DNA from: Kastovskya adunca ATA6-11-RM4 | Lineage (GTDB): Bacteria; Cyanobacteriota; Cyanobacteriia; Cyanobacteriales; Coleofasciculaceae | Reading direction: 5' to 3' | Length of the DNA: 64,000 bases | Assembly: GCA_019359445.1 (NCBI GenBank) | Contig: JAHHHJ010000009.1 | Location: 124,001 to 188,000, forward strand | Shown: piece by piece, positions 19,779-28,227 of the stretch | Position numbering within the stretch: the stretch's first letter is position 1 | How the letters are laid out: each line of letters opens with the position of its first letter | The notes under the pieces: model-generated | What the model was told of the DNA's origin: nothing | Database searches by the model: none | Seen by the model: the letters and a program-made list of their open reading frames with translations, nothing else | Made by a program: the position numbers and the translations under genes

Positions 19779-19866
19779 AGGGTGAAGGATGAAGGATGAA
19801 GGGTAAGAAGTTCTCCCCTGCACCCCCGCTCCCCTGCTCCCCTGCACCCCCGCTCCCCCGCTCCCC
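19741..19866. repeat. Composite tandem-repeat array, inverted orientation
   Basis: Order: GTGAGTCCTGAG, GGGGAAAAAG, heptamers TATGAAG/GGTGAAG/GATGAAG (19766-19802), a joint GGTAAGAAGTTCTCCCC, then octamers CCCCCGCT/CCCCTGCA (about 19816-19866). It is the reverse complement of the 15854-16006 module in block order. Its left end lies inside the DUF928 remnant, and its right end nearly touches the TPR gene's stop codon. Confidence 0.88.
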
Positions 19867-19870
19867 GGCT

Positions 19871-20800
19871 CTAGGCGATCGCGTTTTCATCGGAAGACAA
19901 AAGCCATTGCTGAAGTCTGGCGATGAACGACAGTGTTTGTTGGTACGCCGCCGTATTGCCCTGTTGCTCAAAGTGTCCGGATGCTGTCTTGAAATCTGAT
20001 AGTGCTGCCTGCTGAAGTCCTAGTTGGTGGTGGATAATGCCCCGATTAACATAGGCTTCAGCATGGTTTGGTTCAAGTTGCAATGCTAAAGTGAAATCTC
20101 GGATTGCGCCCTGTAAATTGCCGCTGTGGTGACAGGCACAGGCACGGTTGTAGAAAGCACGATGGTTGTTATGGTCTAGCCGAATGGCTCGCTCGAAGTC
20201 AGCGATCGCTCCTGGTATATTTTCCAACATCAGTCGAGCCAAACCTCGGTCATTGTAAACCTCTAGCAGGAGCGAGGTATCAGACGGGTGATGCTGACGT
20301 AATGCCTGGTTATAGTCAGCGATCGCTCCTGGATAGTCTTTCAGTTCAAAACGCGCCAATCCTTGATTGTAATAAGCACGAAAATCAGTACGATGTCGGG
20401 CGATCGCCTCAGTATAATCCGCGATCGCAGCTTGGTAATTTCCCAGACGGTAGTAGGCGAGTCCTTGATTGAGGTAGGCTTCTGTGTTGTCAGGATTTAG
20501 TCGCAAGGCTTGGGTACAATCTGTCGCAGCGGCTGTGTAATCACCCCACTGAACACGCGCCAAACACCGATTGCTATAGGCTGCCGCCAAATTAGGGTCG
20601 CGTTCAATCGCTTTAGTAAAATCCTCTATAGCTCCTAAATAATCATTACCTTGCAGCTTTTCTACGCCAGAATTAAAAATTTCTGAGGCGATCGCCATGG
20701 GAGTAGCTACGGTTATAGCTTGAGCAGGTGCTGTCAGTGGTAAGACAACAAGCACCAATGCTATACCCAAGCCAAACAAGATGCGGTACAAGTGGCTCAT
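19871..20800 (-). CDS. Secreted tetratricopeptide-repeat protein
   Basis: About 309 residues from the ATG at 20800, which puts a clean signal peptide first (MSHLYRILFGLGIALVLVVL then PLTAPAQA). An upstream in-frame ATG at 20866 with GGAG before it is a possible alternative. The mature part is a run of about seven TPR units of 34 residues, e.g. AAYSNRCLARVQWGDYTAAA, AYLNQGLAYYRLGNYQAAIA, AFYNRACACHHSGNLQGAIR and AYVNRGIIHHQLGLQQAALS. TPR stacks form protein-binding superhelices; the partner is unknown and the location is probably periplasmic. It lies downstream of the petJ genes on the same strand but has its own spacing, so joint function is not implied. Confidence 0.9.
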   Translation of the reverse strand: MSHLYRILFGLGIALVLVVLPLTAPAQAITVATPMAIASEIFNSGVEKLQGNDYLGAIEDFTKAIERDPNLAAAYSNRCLARVQWGDYTAAATDCTQALRLNPDNTEAYLNQGLAYYRLGNYQAAIADYTEAIARHRTDFRAYYNQGLARFELKDYPGAIADYNQALRQHHPSDTSLLLEVYNDRGLARLMLENIPGAIADFERAIRLDHNNHRAFYNRACACHHSGNLQGAIRDFTLALQLEPNHAEAYVNRGIIHHQLGLQQAALSDFKTASGHFEQQGNTAAYQQTLSFIARLQQWLLSSDENAIA

Positions 20801-20919
20801 AAATCTATTAATAGTAGGGTTGAGCGATAGATTCGCTTCAGGGAGCAAAAAAGTGTAGAAGTTCATTCCTGCTCCACCCATCAAAGGCGGCAAAATTGCT
20901 CCACTCTTGTCGAGAGAAC

Positions 20920-21255
20920 TTAGTGCCAGCCTTTCTCTGCTTGCTCTAAAACATAAGCGGCAACATCTTCAATTTGCTGCTCGTTTAGACGGCGGCGGAA
21001 GGCAGGCATAGAATTTTTACCATTCTTTACCTGATTTGTAATTGCCTCCAGTGAGTTCATCCCGTACTTTTCCAGGGCGGCTTTCTTCAAAGTTTTGCTG
21101 GCTACGACGATGTTGCGACCACCAAGATGGCAGGCGGCACAGTTAGCCCCGAAAATACTACCTCCCTTGACTGTGTTAGCCGCGAAAGCGGGTTGAGAGA
21201 GGACAACGGTGAACAAGGCGATCGCGACCCAGACAATCGATACAATTTTTTTCAA
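20920..21255 (-). CDS. petJ: Cytochrome c6 (copy 1)
   Basis: 111 residues: a signal peptide ([20 protein letters not shown], cut near QPAFA-A) followed by a class I c-type cytochrome. The heme-binding motif is CAACH, and the distal axial Met is in [10 protein letters not shown]. It carries electrons from cytochrome b6f to photosystem I in the thylakoid lumen when plastocyanin is lacking. The start is a TTG at 21255, supported by AGGAGA seven bases upstream; no ATG fits. It lies downstream of a second petJ on the same strand. The two copies are close paralogues, this one being more basic near the C-terminus (RRRLNEQQ). Confidence 0.95.
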   Translation of the reverse strand: MKKIVSIVWVAIALFTVVLSQPAFAANTVKGGSIFGANCAACHLGGRNIVVASKTLKKAALEKYGMNSLEAITNQVKNGKNSMPAFRRRLNEQQIEDVAAYVLEQAEKGWH

Positions 21256-21302
21256 CTGAGTTCTCCTGAAAATAGCTACCCAGAGTTAGGGTAGCGCCCC
21301 AT

Positions 21303-21353
21303 ATTATCGAGGGAAAAAGTTCTCCGCGTCAAAATAAATTGTCAGACGTTGTC
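21303..21353 (-). promoter_or_regulatory. Candidate petJ copy 1 promoter with GAC/GTC motif
   Basis: On the minus strand TTGACG (21332-21327) and GATAAT (21308-21303) are separated by 18 bases, a plausible -35/-10 pair 48 bases before the TTG start. Just upstream lies GACAACGTC (21353-21345), a GAC-N3-GTC palindrome, a possible but imperfect relative of the GAC-N5-GTC site before copy 2. Confidence 0.4.
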
Positions 21354-21447
21354 AAGGGCGATCGCCTACGTAGCTGGCTAATTGAGCCAAAAAGGGAGAA
21401 GCCGAACCATCAAGGGCCAAATTGCCCCTCCCCAGCCAAGATTTGAT

Positions 21448-21786
21448 TTAACTCCAGCCTTTCTCTGCTTGTTCTAAAACATAGGCAGCGACATCTTCAA
21501 TTTGATTGGCGCTGAGACGTCCCTTAAAAGCTGGCATGGTATTTTTGCCGTTCGTTACCTGTTGGACAATTGCTTCCATGGAGTCCATGCCATACTTCTC
21601 TAGGGCATCCTTCTGGAGAGTTTTGCTTGCCATGACGACATTGCGTCCCCCGGTATGACAGGCAGCACAGTTAGCACCAAAAATTTTTGCTCCACCAGCG
21701 GGATCAGCCGCGAGGGCAGGGTGTGTTGTCAAGCTGAAGAAGGCGATCGCTAAACTTAGTACCGACAGTAGCGTTTTTAAAAGCAT
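21448..21786 (-). CDS. petJ: Cytochrome c6 (copy 2)
   Basis: About 112 residues from the ATG at 21786, chosen because AGAGGA lies four bases upstream; the open frame extends eight codons further. A signal peptide ([20 protein letters not shown] ... ALA-AD) precedes the mature protein, which has heme motif CAACH and axial Met in [10 protein letters not shown]. It has the same lumenal electron-carrier role as copy 1. This copy is divergent from the petR-like repressor gene, the arrangement expected for copper-controlled petJ. The two copies differ at many surface positions but share the C-terminal [16 protein letters not shown], so they look like an old tandem duplication. Confidence 0.95.
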   Translation of the reverse strand: MLLKTLLSVLSLAIAFFSLTTHPALAADPAGGAKIFGANCAACHTGGRNVVMASKTLQKDALEKYGMDSMEAIVQQVTNGKNTMPAFKGRLSANQIEDVAAYVLEQAEKGWS

Positions 21787-21855
21787 TTTCCTCTCACAAC
21801 CAGTAAGCATTAAGATCGTTATTCATTGTGAAGTGAGCTACAGTCGGCGTCAAAA

Positions 21856-21866
21856 GACAAGCTGTC
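21856..21866. promoter_or_regulatory. Candidate PetR operator between petJ and petR
   Basis: GACAAGCTGTC is an inverted GAC-N5-GTC in the 124-base divergent region between petJ copy 2 and the BlaI-type regulator. My recollection, not checked, is that a GAC-N5-GTC motif has been reported for PetR targets. Position and symmetry fit an operator for one or both genes. Confidence 0.5.
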
Positions 21867-21910
21867 GTACTTCGCTCAAGATCATTTCTCTAACTCACTA
21901 ACCCGGACAA

Positions 21911-22333
21911 ATGGCACCTCTTCCTCCTCACCGTCCTCAAAAACTTTCTCTTGGCCCTTTGGAGACCGAGGTTTTGCACATTGTCTGGGAACTTGGTTCG
22001 GCAACAGTCAAGGATGTGCACGAACGAATTTTGAGCGATCCAGAGCGGGAGTTGGCTTATACCTCCGTCACTACGGTGCTGCGCCGTCTTACGAAAAAAG
22101 GCTGGTTAATGTGCGAAAAAACAGAGCGTGCTTTTTGCTGGCAACCTTTAGTTTCACGCCAGGAAGCACAGCTTCTAAACGCCCACGCTCGACTCAATCA
22201 ATTTCTGGCTGTCAGCAATCCTGATATTGTCGCCGCTTTTGCCGATAGCCTGGATGCTGCCAGTGTCGAGCAAATTGAAGCGATCGCGCAACGCCTGCAA
22301 GCCCTGCGTCGAGCAACAGAGGAGGACTCGTAA
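21911..22333 (+). CDS. petR: BlaI/CopY-family transcriptional regulator, PetR-like
   Basis: 140 residues with a winged-helix domain at the N-terminus (LGPLETEVLHIVWELGSATV, then VTTVLRRLTKKGWL) and a helical dimerisation tail (VEQIEAIAQRLQALRRATEE). In Synechocystis a BlaI-type protein, PetR, represses petJ and activates petE, and is removed by the membrane protease PetP when copper is present. Here the same pair is linked to petJ: this gene is divergent from petJ copy 2 and overlaps the next gene by one base (TAATG). Orthology is inferred from family, order and neighbour rather than from alignment. Confidence 0.85.
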   Translation: MAPLPPHRPQKLSLGPLETEVLHIVWELGSATVKDVHERILSDPERELAYTSVTTVLRRLTKKGWLMCEKTERAFCWQPLVSRQEAQLLNAHARLNQFLAVSNPDIVAAFADSLDAASVEQIEAIAQRLQALRRATEEDS

Positions 22334-23172
22334 TGCATCTAGTGATGATTCTGCTGGCTGTGGCGCTATCTTACGGGCTGAGATGGAGCTGGATAGAACC
22401 CAGTGGAACTTGGGCAGAACGCTGGCAGCGATCGCTGTTGTTATTTGCCTTACCTCCCCTGATGCTGCTGATGACGGCGCTGGCGGTGCTGTGTATGGGG
22501 CCTCAAGGACGAATGCTGGGGCTACATACGGATTGGTTTAGCTATTGGCTGGTGCTGGGAGGTGTCGGAGTAGCTCTTGGTTTTTGCTTGAAGTTAGCAG
22601 TGGAAGGTTGGCGATCGCTACAACAAATTCGCACCTATCCTCAAATCAATCTACAGGCGACCTCCGCACGTCTGTTGGACAAGCCAATTTTATTCAGCGC
22701 TCAAGTCGGTTTCTGGCAGCCAGAACTAGTTGTCAGCCAGGGATTATTACAAACTTTGAACCCAAACCATCTCAACGCAGTCTTAACCCATGAGCAAGGT
22801 CATGCCTACTACCGGGATACTTTTTGGTTTTTCTGGCTGGGTTGGCTACGTCGCCTGAGCTTCTGGTTACCCAATACAGAAGCCCTGTGGCAGGAACTCC
22901 TTGTTTTACGGGAACTCCGGGCAGATCGTTGGGCAGCAGAACGAGTCGATCCGCTGCTACTGGCAGAATCCTTGTTGATTGTCGTCAGTACCTCGATTGC
23001 CGCACCGGAAAGCATCTGTGCTGCCTTTAGTCAGCCAGCGCCGCGTAATCGCTTGCAGGAGCGGATCGATGCCCTTTTAGAGGCACCACCGTCAATTCAG
23101 TCCAATTCCTGGATTTGGAGTTGGGGAATTTTATCCCTGTTACCGCTAATGGCAATTCCGCTTCATAATTAG
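22333..23172 (+). CDS. petP: M56-family membrane metalloprotease, PetP-like
   Basis: A 279-residue integral membrane protease with a zinc motif HEQGH (in VLTHEQGHAYYRDTFWFFW, near residue 157), preceded by three hydrophobic segments (about 2-17, 34-55, 62-88) and followed by a helix near the C-terminus (IWSWGILSLLPLMAIPL). It is shorter than BlaR1/MecR1, without a penicillin-sensor domain, as expected for PetP. Its proposed substrate is the regulator encoded just before it; proteolysis would release petJ repression when conditions change. Translational coupling (TAATG) supports a shared operon. Confidence 0.87.
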   Translation: MHLVMILLAVALSYGLRWSWIEPSGTWAERWQRSLLLFALPPLMLLMTALAVLCMGPQGRMLGLHTDWFSYWLVLGGVGVALGFCLKLAVEGWRSLQQIRTYPQINLQATSARLLDKPILFSAQVGFWQPELVVSQGLLQTLNPNHLNAVLTHEQGHAYYRDTFWFFWLGWLRRLSFWLPNTEALWQELLVLRELRADRWAAERVDPLLLAESLLIVVSTSIAAPESICAAFSQPAPRNRLQERIDALLEAPPSIQSNSWIWSWGILSLLPLMAIPLHN

Positions 23173-23312
23173 TTACAAAAGCGCTGATTATTTTTAGAGA
23201 ATAGCTTGACCAAATAGCTTGACAAATTAGAGATTTTATGAGTTTACAGACTTAGCACTTCTCTGTCGGATTAAGCACATTGGTAAAAAATTGAACGCCA
23301 AAACGCTCCCTT

Positions 23313-24722
23313 GTGACAGGAACATCTATTTTGCGAACACGCCCTAATAAAGCCTCAGCAAAACAGCACCTGGCTGTTCAACACCGTTACTCCTTGAGTT
23401 TGTCTCCCTGGCGATCGCCGTTGAGTTTGGGCATCCAGTTTTTAGTAGCAGGCTCCCTCCTCGCCTTATCTGGCTGTGGGTTGCTCAGTGAAACTGAAGC
23501 TGGCGCTCAACCGCGTACCCCTGGTGCAGAAAGAGGAGGAGGCACAACCCCTGTAGAAGTTGCCGTTGCCCGCCCTGGCACCCTAGGCGAACCCCTGAAC
23601 TATGTCGGCACCACCCAACCCATTCGGGAAGTAGCGGTGCGATCCCAAATAGAAGGGCGGTTACTCGCTCTGCAAGTGGGAGTGGGCGATCGCGTTAGTC
23701 AGGGGCAAATCATCGCTCGGTTAGACGATTCCTTACTGCTGACTACTGTTAATCAAGCAGAGTCAGAACTTGCCACCCTGACGTCAGAAGTTGCCCGCGC
23801 TCAGACGCAGGTAAACAATGCGAAAGCGCAAGCGGCAAGGGCACAGGCAGAACTACAACAGGCACAAGTGGATGCTGAACGATTGCGATCGCTTGCTGCC
23901 TCCGGAGCAATATCCCGACAACAAGCCGAACTCGCTCAAACCGCCGCCGTGACTGCCCAACAAAACCTAAATGCGGCAAATTCCCAAATCGCCACCGAAC
24001 AGCAAGCCGTCGCCGCCGCTCAAGGTCGAGTCGCTGCCCAACGCGCCACTCTTGCTCAGGCAAAAGAACGCCAGTCTTACGCCCTCCTGGCTTCCCCCCT
24101 TAACGGCGTCGTGCTACAGAAAACGAGCGAACCGGGCAATCTCATCCAGCCGGGCGGGGAAATTATCAAAATCGGTGACTTTAGCCGCGTCAAAGTAGTC
24201 GTTCCCGTTTCGGAGTTAGGGGTTGGCGAGCTTCAAGTCGGGCAGTCTGTGCAGGTCAGCTTAGATGCTTTGAAAGATGAAGAATTTTCCGGACAAGTGA
24301 CTCGCATCTCCCCCGTTGCGGACAATACCACCCGTCAGTTACCCGTAGAAGTCACCATTGCTAACCCTAATGCTCGTATTGGTAGTGGCTTATTAGCACG
24401 GGTGAGCTTTGGAGGGAGCAAGACAGCGCGGGTTGTGGTGCCGCAGTCGGCATTGCAAGAAGGCAGGGGGCAAGGGAGCCGGGAAGCTGAGACAGAGGCT
24501 TCTCAACAACAGACTCCCTCCTCGTCAACTGTGTTTGTGGTTACAGGGAACGGACAAGAGGCAAAAGTTGAGGCTCGTTCGGTGCAAGTTGGCACTCGTA
24601 CCAATAACAAGGTGGAAATCCTGGAGGGATTGCAACCCGGGGAGCGTTTTGTTGCCCAGAGTGGCAAACCGCTTAAAGATGGCGAATCTGTGCGCTTGAG
24701 CGTTCTGTCAGAAGAATCATGA
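23313..24722 (+). CDS. RND efflux periplasmic adaptor (membrane fusion lipoprotein)
   Basis: 469 residues. A hydrophobic segment ends in the lipobox LALSGC (Cys 55), so the mature protein is a lipoprotein anchored to the inner membrane. Then come a lipoyl half (VGTTQPIREVAVRSQIEGRL), a long Ala/Gln-rich hairpin coiled coil (about 140-250), the second lipoyl half (SPLNGVVLQKTSEPGNLIQP) and beta-barrel/membrane-proximal domains. It would bridge the RND pump encoded 83 bases downstream to an outer-membrane channel not present in the window. The start is a GTG at 23313; the basic N-terminus before the hydrophobic segment is unusually long, so a later start remains possible. Confidence 0.92.
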   Translation: MTGTSILRTRPNKASAKQHLAVQHRYSLSLSPWRSPLSLGIQFLVAGSLLALSGCGLLSETEAGAQPRTPGAERGGGTTPVEVAVARPGTLGEPLNYVGTTQPIREVAVRSQIEGRLLALQVGVGDRVSQGQIIARLDDSLLLTTVNQAESELATLTSEVARAQTQVNNAKAQAARAQAELQQAQVDAERLRSLAASGAISRQQAELAQTAAVTAQQNLNAANSQIATEQQAVAAAQGRVAAQRATLAQAKERQSYALLASPLNGVVLQKTSEPGNLIQPGGEIIKIGDFSRVKVVVPVSELGVGELQVGQSVQVSLDALKDEEFSGQVTRISPVADNTTRQLPVEVTIANPNARIGSGLLARVSFGGSKTARVVVPQSALQEGRGQGSREAETEASQQQTPSSSTVFVVTGNGQEAKVEARSVQVGTRTNNKVEILEGLQPGERFVAQSGKPLKDGESVRLSVLSEES

Positions 24723-24805
24723 GAAATAAGGGTAGGGAATAACTGCTAACCCCGGTAAATCCGCCCTTTGTTAGGACTCGGTGGCAACCCAATAATTGAA
24801 CAAAC

Positions 24806-27800
24806 ATGAGCAACGGACAACGGACACCCGCAGGATTTAGCCTCAGCGCCACGGCAATTTACCGTCACATTGGCACGCTGATGCTAACGCTGGCAACCCT
24901 GGTACTTGGGGTATTTTTCCTGACGCAGATTCAGGTCGATTTGTTGCCATCCATTACTTATCCTCGGATTGGGGTGCGGGCAGATGTGCCCGGAGTCTCG
25001 CCGGAGGTAGCGGTGGAAGAAGTCACCAAACCCTTAGAAGCCGCCTTAAGCACGACAGAAGGCGTGGTGCAGGTGTATTCCCAAACCCGTGAGGGACGAG
25101 TGAGTGTAGATTTGTTCTTCCAACCGGGGGGCAATATTGACCAAGCACTAAATGATGCGACAGCCGCCTTGAACCAGGCGCGGGGTCGCCTCCCAGATAC
25201 AGTGGAGCAACCGACGCTGTTTAAAGCTGACCCTTCACAGTCACCCATTTACGAATTGGCATTGCGATCGCCTTCTTTAGAAGAAGTCGATTTGCGAGTG
25301 TTTGCCGAGGAAGAACTCGTCCGCGAACTAGGAGTCGTTTCTGGCGTGGCATCAGTAGATGTTTCTGGTGGCGTCAGCGAAGAAGTGCGAGTGCAAATTG
25401 ACTCAAATCGCCTCCAATCATTAGGTATTGGCTTAACAGAGGTATTGAATGCCCTCAGAGAACGCAATCAGGATGTAGCGGGAGGACGCTTGGAAGGTGA
25501 TGAGGCAGAACCCTTAACCCGTACCGTGGGACGCTTCCAAAGTTCTGAAGAAATTCGCAATATCTCTTTTGAGGTGAGTAATGCTAGCTCCGAGGAGTCG
25601 GCTCTCAATCAAAGATCCTTAGTCTACTTGCGTGACTTTGCCGAAGTCATCGACGGTTCAGAAGAACAACGGGTTTACGTTTTCCTCAATGGCGAACAAG
25701 CCATTAAACTGAGTATTCAAAAACAGGCGGATGCTAACACAATTGCCGTCGTAGATGGGGTGAAAAAACGGATTGCCGAACTGCGACAGTCCGGTTTAAT
25801 TCCGGAAGATTTAGAGCTGGTTGCCACGCAAGACGAATCCGTTTTTATTCGCAACTCGATCTCTAATGTGACAACGTCTGGCTTAATCGGTGCGGCTTTA
25901 GCCGCGATCGCTGTGCTGTTATTTCTGGGTTCTCTCAGGCAAACGGTAATTATCGTTTTCGCAATTCCCCTAGCCACGCTGACAGCAATTATCTTGATGA
26001 AGTTGTTTGGATTATCCCTGAACGTTTTTAGCCTGGGCGGTTTAGCGCTGGGTGTGGGGATCGTCGTAGATAACGGGATTGTCATGTTAGAGAATATCTC
26101 CACAGGAATGGGGATGACTCCCGACGGAGGAAAAGAGCCACGCCGCAGTTCCGAGTTCTTTATCCAGCAAGCCGCATCTAGCAGCCGCGAAGTGGAATCA
26201 GCCCTGGTGGCTTCCACGAGTACAAACTTAGTCGCCGTGCTGCCATTTTTGCTGATTGGTGGCTTCATCTCACTGCTATTTAATGAATTAATTTTGACGA
26301 TTAGCTTTTCTGTTGCTGCTTCTTTGGTGGTAGCGCTAACTGTCGTGCCGATGATGACTTCCCGCTTGTTGGGGATACGTCGTTCTAGTGGGGTAAAAAA
26401 TTCTTGGCTATTACAGCAGTTTAATCGCCGTTTTGAGGCAGCAACCCATGGTTACAGGCGCTTTTTGCAGATGGTGCTGCGTTATCGAATTGTCGTCATT
26501 GCGATCGCCTTTTTAGTCTTAGGCGGCGGTAGTTTTTTCCTCGTCAATCAAATTCCCCAAGAAATCCTGCCCCGCATCGATACTGGACAAGCGAGACTGT
26601 TTGCCTCCCTTCCTCCCGGTACCAGCCTAGAAAACAATCGCAAAGTGATGACAATGGTGGATGACATCCTCCTGTCTCAACCAGAAACCGACTACGTCTT
26701 TACCACGTCCGGCGGCTTTCTTTTTGGCAGCAACACCATCGCAAATCCTTTGCGGGGTTCCAGCACGATTTCCCTGAAACCGGGTAGCGATGTTGAGGCG
26801 TTTGTTGCCCGCGTCACGCCGCAGTTTGACAAGCTGAACTTAGTCGGCTCTCGCCTCCGTCTCAGTCCGGGTGAAGTACGGGGGATTATTTTAACTAACT
26901 CACCCATACGGGGTGCAGAAGTTGATGTTATTCTGCAAGGACCAGATACGGAACAACTTAACCAGGCAGGGCAGCAAGTGCTGCAAGCCTTAGACGAGCA
27001 AGTCACCCTGGCGCAGTTTCGTCCGGATGCTGACGACCAACAGCCGGAAGTGCAGATTCGCCCCGACTGGGAGCGGGTGGCGCAGTTTGGTCTCACGACA
27101 CAGGACATAGGCAATACCATCCAGACGGCAATTGAGGGGTCGGTTCCCACACAACTGCAACGGGAAGAGCGTTTGGTAGATGTGCGCGTGCAACTGGAGC
27201 GAGGAGCCTTGCAACGGGCGGCTCAGTTAATGCAATTACCCTTATTTGGCAATCAAGTCCGTCTGGGAGATGTGGCAACCATTGAGGAAGGGGCTGCACC
27301 GGGTGAGATTCAGCGGATTAATCAGCGCCAAGTGTTTATCATTGCCGGAAATCTGACAGAAGGAGCCGTTTTGAGCGATGCGATCGCTCAAACCGAATCA
27401 GTGATTTCCCAACTCGACTTACCGGAAGGTGTCAGCGTCATCCCGAGTTCCGCTAGCGAAACCAATCAGCAACTGCAAGACTCGCTAAAAACTCTCGGCG
27501 GGCTTGCCGCTTTCCTCGTGTTTGTCGTGATGGCGGTGCAGTACAACTCGCTCATCGATCCCTTGGTGATTATGCTCACCGTTCCCCTCGCCCTAGCTGG
27601 CGGAATAATGGGACTATTTATCACCCAAACCGCCATCGGCGCAACTGTGCTAGTCGGTGCCGTTCTCCTCGTGGGGATTGTCGTCAACAACGCCATCATC
27701 CTGGTGGAGTTGGCAAACCAAATCCACGCTTCAGAAGGTATCGACCGCAAAAGTGCCATTCTCAAAGCCGCCCCCCAACGCCTGCGACCGATTTTGATGA

Positions 27801-28045
27801 CTACCATCACCACAGTTTTAGGATTATTCCCCCTAGCACTGGGAATTGGCGAAGGTTCAGAGTTTCTGCAACCCTTGGGCGTGGTTGTCTTTTCCGGTTT
27901 ATCCCTAGCCACTCTATTGACACTATTCATCATTCCCTGCTTCTACACCCTTCTCCACGACTGGTTTAGTGGCAAACCACCCCGCAAACCTACAAGAAAA
28001 GTTGTACAGATCGATACGCTGGATATTGTGTCTAGCAAGACCTGA
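24806..28045 (+). CDS. RND multidrug efflux transporter (AcrB/HAE1 type)
   Basis: A 1079-residue inner-membrane proton antiporter. Features include the N-terminal helix followed by QIQVDLLPSITYPRIGVRAD and VPGVSPEVAVEEVTKPLE, porter domains, helices 2-6 with NVFSLGGLALGVGIVVDNGI (the proton-relay Asp in VVDN), a second large periplasmic loop, and helices 8-12 with VPLALAGGIMGLF and LRPILMTTITTVLGLFPLAL. The hydrophobic relay motif and the lack of heavy-metal Met clusters favour organic substrates over copper or silver. The adaptor gene is just upstream; together they form an operon lacking its own TolC. Confidence 0.96.
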   Translation: MSNGQRTPAGFSLSATAIYRHIGTLMLTLATLVLGVFFLTQIQVDLLPSITYPRIGVRADVPGVSPEVAVEEVTKPLEAALSTTEGVVQVYSQTREGRVSVDLFFQPGGNIDQALNDATAALNQARGRLPDTVEQPTLFKADPSQSPIYELALRSPSLEEVDLRVFAEEELVRELGVVSGVASVDVSGGVSEEVRVQIDSNRLQSLGIGLTEVLNALRERNQDVAGGRLEGDEAEPLTRTVGRFQSSEEIRNISFEVSNASSEESALNQRSLVYLRDFAEVIDGSEEQRVYVFLNGEQAIKLSIQKQADANTIAVVDGVKKRIAELRQSGLIPEDLELVATQDESVFIRNSISNVTTSGLIGAALAAIAVLLFLGSLRQTVIIVFAIPLATLTAIILMKLFGLSLNVFSLGGLALGVGIVVDNGIVMLENISTGMGMTPDGGKEPRRSSEFFIQQAASSSREVESALVASTSTNLVAVLPFLLIGGFISLLFNELILTISFSVAASLVVALTVVPMMTSRLLGIRRSSGVKNSWLLQQFNRRFEAATHGYRRFLQMVLRYRIVVIAIAFLVLGGGSFFLVNQIPQEILPRIDTGQARLFASLPPGTSLENNRKVMTMVDDILLSQPETDYVFTTSGGFLFGSNTIANPLRGSSTISLKPGSDVEAFVARVTPQFDKLNLVGSRLRLSPGEVRGIILTNSPIRGAEVDVILQGPDTEQLNQAGQQVLQALDEQVTLAQFRPDADDQQPEVQIRPDWERVAQFGLTTQDIGNTIQTAIEGSVPTQLQREERLVDVRVQLERGALQRAAQLMQLPLFGNQVRLGDVATIEEGAAPGEIQRINQRQVFIIAGNLTEGAVLSDAIAQTESVISQLDLPEGVSVIPSSASETNQQLQDSLKTLGGLAAFLVFVVMAVQYNSLIDPLVIMLTVPLALAGGIMGLFITQTAIGATVLVGAVLLVGIVVNNAIILVELANQIHASEGIDRKSAILKAAPQRLRPILMTTITTVLGLFPLALGIGEGSEFLQPLGVVVFSGLSLATLLTLFIIPCFYTLLHDWFSGKPPRKPTRKVVQIDTLDIVSSKT

Positions 28046-28227
28046 GCAAGAGAAGGAACGCGATCGCCTCCTCAAGCTCCCCCCATCAAGATAGAAGGAA
28101 CAGATCGCCCCACTTTTGCTTCTATGAATGTACTCTTCATCTGTTGCGGTTTTTCACGTCTGTAGCTCAATACCAGTCCACGCCTGCAACCGATTGTTAA
28201 AATCCAGTAAGTTTCCCAGAACGCTTT

